Assembly: GCA_031276475.1 (NCBI GenBank)
Contig: JAISMZ010000090.1
Coordinates: 1-9,095 of the forward strand
Direction: 5' to 3'
Length of the DNA stretch: 9,095 bases
Source: Coriobacteriales bacterium
GTDB lineage: Bacteria > Actinomycetota > Coriobacteriia > Coriobacteriales > UBA8131
Shown: positions 7,730-9,095 of the stretch, one piece after another
Numbering within the stretch: the first letter of the stretch is position 1
Layout: each line of letters opens with the position of its first letter
Notes under the pieces: model-generated
The model's database searches: none
What the model saw: the letters and a program-made list of their open reading frames with translations, nothing else
What the model was told of the DNA's origin: nothing
Position numbers and translations under genes: made by a program

Positions 7730-8848
7730 TTACGCCACCTCTTCTATCACTTCTTTGATCCGTTTGGGATAGTCCTGCTTCCAGAATGTACAGGCACCCT
7801 GATCGGGGGCAAACAGGCTGCCGCTCTCTGCGAGGGCAAGCGCCCGGCAAGGCCCGCATCTGAGGTTGAACCGGCAGCTGGCACAATCGGGATTGCGGTC
7901 ATGGATCTGTTTTAACCTGAGGTTCATCAACGAGAACACCTCAGATGAGGCCAGGCATTCTGCCAGGGGAGCGTCTAGCAGGGAGGGCGTGGAGTCCTCT
8001 AGACAGGCATCGCAAAGAGCCATGCAGGGCAGCGGCTTAGCGTCAACGCTCAGATAGAGGCGGCCCCAGCATTTCAGGCAGAGAGGCACGTTCAGCGCGT
8101 CCTGGGAGCCGTTAAAGTTCTCGTATTCCGAACGCCACTCCGACGCGCCCTTAAAATTGGTAAAGAAGCCAGCGATATGCAGCGTCAGCGGCATACCGTC
8201 TGTCCGGTAGGCACGAATCAGATCGAGATAGGCGGCATACAGCGCTTCAAGCTGGACGGATTTATCCTCCGCGTGGCCTTCCCAGTTCCCTTTGGGCAGG
8301 GCCTGCGACACCTTCCAGTAGCCCACGCCCAGGTCTTTGAGCAGCCGATAGGTGTCAATAAGATGGCCGAGGCTATCGGTATTCAGCGTGGTCTTTACAT
8401 TCACCTCAAAGCCGGCGGCTTTTATCCGCCTGATGGCGTCAATCGTTGACGCCTCTATGCCACGCAGACCTCGCATCCAGTCGTGACAGTCCACTCCGTC
8501 AAAGCTGATGTGAAAGGCCCAGTTCAGTTTTCTGCGCCGGCACTCCTGAAGAAACCCATCGTTTACCAACAGGCCATTGGTAAACAGTTTGGGCACCGCG
8601 ATGCCGTGGCTTTGCAGGGCGTCGATAATCTGCCAGAAATCCTTTCTGATCAGCGGCTCGCCGCCGGTTATGGTTACCTCGGGGATGTCGGCCTGAACAA
8701 AGCGGTCAATGACCTTCATGCAGTCGTCAAAGGAAAGGTCGTGGTATCTGCTGCTGTTGGCGCTCATCCCGCAGTGTTTGCAGTTGAGGTTGCAGCGACC
8801 GGTTATCGACCAGCGTATTGTTTGGATGTTGTAAGGATTGTTTATCAT
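7730..8848 (-). CDS. Radical SAM/SPASM peptide maturase (no leader-binding extension)
   Basis: This 372-residue cytoplasmic enzyme is expected to install radical-made crosslinks in the precursor encoded just upstream. CNLNCKHC gives Cys19, Cys23 and Cys26, right at the N-terminus with only an 18-residue lead, and GGEPL is at 62-66. The C-terminal SPASM cysteines are Cys260 and Cys275, then Cys322-X2-Cys325-X5-Cys331-X2-Cys334 and Cys353. Two oddities: the usual Gly between the first SPASM cysteines (C-X9-G-X4-C) is Ala270, and there are two extra cysteines, Cys279 and Cys282 (LCDAC), absent from the paralogue. The start is firm, because a TAG stop directly precedes the ATG in frame and AGAGGGA lies at 8859-8865 with a 10-base spacer. 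It lacks the N-terminal domain of the next gene, so it may rely on that protein for leader binding (inference). Exact chemistry cannot be read from sequence. Confidence 0.93.
   Translation of the reverse strand: MINNPYNIQTIRWSITGRCNLNCKHCGMSANSSRYHDLSFDDCMKVIDRFVQADIPEVTITGGEPLIRKDFWQIIDALQSHGIAVPKLFTNGLLVNDGFLQECRRRKLNWAFHISFDGVDCHDWMRGLRGIEASTIDAIRRIKAAGFEVNVKTTLNTDSLGHLIDTYRLLKDLGVGYWKVSQALPKGNWEGHAEDKSVQLEALYAAYLDLIRAYRTDGMPLTLHIAGFFTNFKGASEWRSEYENFNGSQDALNVPLCLKCWGRLYLSVDAKPLPCMALCDACLEDSTPSLLDAPLAECLASSEVFSLMNLRLKQIHDRNPDCASCRFNLRCGPCRALALAESGSLFAPDQGACTFWKQDYPKRIKEVIEEVA
7735..7742 (-). promoter_or_regulatory. Shine-Dalgarno for the second SPASM maturase, pointing to a TAATC junction
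   Basis: AGAGGTGG reads on the minus strand, followed after the GAGG core by 7 bases and then ATC at 7730-7728, which overlaps the TAA stop of the upstream gene (TAATC). The geometry is that of an ordinary coupled TAATG stop/start, except that the start would be AUC. The next usual start in frame is GTG at 7685, which has no such signal. Confidence 0.5.
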
Positions 8849-8898
8849 CTAGGGCTTGTCCCTCTTGGTCGGTGCTGCCTGTAGTTCTCTTCAGATAA

Positions 8899-8935
8899 CA
8901 AACAACGCACGCCCGGTACGGGAATGCGTTGTTTG
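8899..8935 (-). terminator. Strong hairpin between precursor and maturase genes (partial terminator or stabiliser)
   Basis: An 11-base perfect inverted repeat (CAAACAACGCA at 8899-8909, TGCGTTGTTTG at 8925-8935) encloses a second inner stem CCCG/CGGG with a 3-base loop (8912-8922), separated by a small 2x2 internal loop. On the minus strand the stem is followed by a moderately T-rich stretch (TTATCT), weaker than a classic terminator U-run. It sits in the 109-base gap after the precursor stop. In RiPP operons such hairpins often let through only some transcripts, so the precursor is made in excess over its enzymes; that role here is inferred. I see no clear promoter in the gap. Confidence 0.65.
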
Positions 8936-8957
8936 CCAAACCAGCTGTACTTGAGGG

Positions 8958-9095
8958 CTAATCCCAAAAGCTACAACCCTCGTTGCGGCCAAGAAAGCAG
9001 GCTCCGCCTACAACAGCGTTAAGCTCGTCTTCACTCAGATGATCGCCCGCGCTCTCCCTGAGCGCCGCGACCACGCTCTGCTCCACCTTGGCGGA
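8958..9095 (-). CDS. RiPP precursor peptide, double-glycine leader (partial, N-terminus beyond right edge)
   Basis: The last 45 residues are visible, ending in TAG at 8960-8958. The leader end, LSEDELNAVVGG, has the textbook pattern recognised by C39 peptidases: Leu at -12 and -7, Val at -4 and Gly-Gly at -2/-1. It is preceded by a probable helix (VEQSVVAALRESAG). The predicted core after GG is ACFLGRNEGCSFWD, with two cysteines (core 2 and 10), a single Ser (core 11), no Thr, and aromatic Phe and Trp near the end. Leader style recalls Nif11/NHLP precursors, but the N-terminal part needed to decide is missing. Position first in the operon, directly before the maturases and with the cognate C39 exporter downstream, supports the assignment. 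The frame stays open to the window edge without a needed start, and the stop is followed by an intergenic hairpin. Confidence 0.88.
   Translation of the reverse strand, partial: SAKVEQSVVAALRESAGDHLSEDELNAVVGGACFLGRNEGCSFWD
8961..9002 (-). other. Predicted 14-residue core peptide
   Basis: The core reads ACFLGRNEGCSFWD before the TAG. Possible modification sites are Cys2, Cys10, Ser11, Phe3, Phe12 and Trp13. Only Ser11 can be dehydrated by a LanM-type domain. The boundary rests on the double-glycine rule, so a second trimming step would make the final product shorter. Confidence 0.7.
9003..9038 (-). other. Leader cleavage motif (double-glycine) of the precursor
   Basis: These 12 codons encode LSEDELNAVVGG. 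C39 exporters cut directly after the second Gly, i.e. between bases 9003 and 9002 on the minus strand. The downstream transporter keeps its catalytic Cys24/His97/Asp113, so site and enzyme match within one operon. Confidence 0.8.

Noticed and set aside
7686..7886. 5' extension of the second SPASM maturase to an ATG at 7886
   Set aside because: It would overlap the upstream gene by over 150 bases, and its residues only mirror the Cys-rich end of that gene in another frame; no Shine-Dalgarno supports it.
1..9095. CRISPR arrays, tRNA/rRNA genes, insertion sequences
   Set aside because: No direct-repeat array, clover-leaf or rRNA-like stretch, transposase motif or terminal inverted repeats seen; coding density leaves no room beyond the 109-base gap.

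Overview
The window is about 9.1 kb of moderately GC-rich, densely packed bacterial DNA. It holds most of one RiPP (ribosomally made, modified peptide) gene cluster. All six genes lie on the minus strand and read right to left, with short gaps or overlaps typical of one operon. Both ends are cut: the precursor peptide gene lacks its 5' end at the right edge, and the export transporter lacks its 3' half at the left edge. The oxygen-sensitive enzyme set (three radical SAM proteins) fits an anaerobe or facultative anaerobe. The rSAM style and the short exporter coil hint at a high-GC Clostridia/Negativicutes-type Firmicute, but I cannot name a taxon.

Layout in transcription order. (1) 9095-8958: C-terminal 45 residues of a precursor peptide with a classic double-glycine leader (LSEDELNAVVGG) and a predicted 14-residue core, ACFLGRNEGCSFWD. 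(2) 8935-8899: a strong hairpin between the precursor and the enzymes, a likely partial terminator or mRNA stabiliser. (3) 8848-7730: a radical SAM/SPASM peptide maturase. (4) 7685-6276, possibly starting further upstream: a second, paralogous radical SAM/SPASM maturase with an extra N-terminal domain that may be an RRE-type leader binder. (5) 6233-2916: a 1105-residue fusion of a complete cobalamin-type RiPP maturation radical SAM protein to a LanM-type lanthipeptide dehydratase, with no LanC cyclase domain. (6) 2929-1031: a 632-residue fusion of an intact CPBP/Abi intramembrane protease to an HlyD-like NHLM-type secretion adaptor. (7) 1034-1: the N-terminal part of a C39-peptidase ABC exporter (NHLP bacteriocin export type) with an intact Cys/His/Asp triad.

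Working model (inference). The leader recruits two SPASM rSAM enzymes that could install thioether or C-C links. The fusion enzyme may C-methylate and/or otherwise modify the core with its rSAM half and dehydrate the single core Ser with its LanM half. The C39 exporter then cuts after GG while secreting the peptide with the CPBP-HlyD adaptor. The combination of lanthipeptide dehydratase and cobalamin radical SAM chemistry in one polypeptide, plus a membrane protease fused to the export adaptor, is the unusual content here. I know of no described system with this exact architecture, but no database search was possible.
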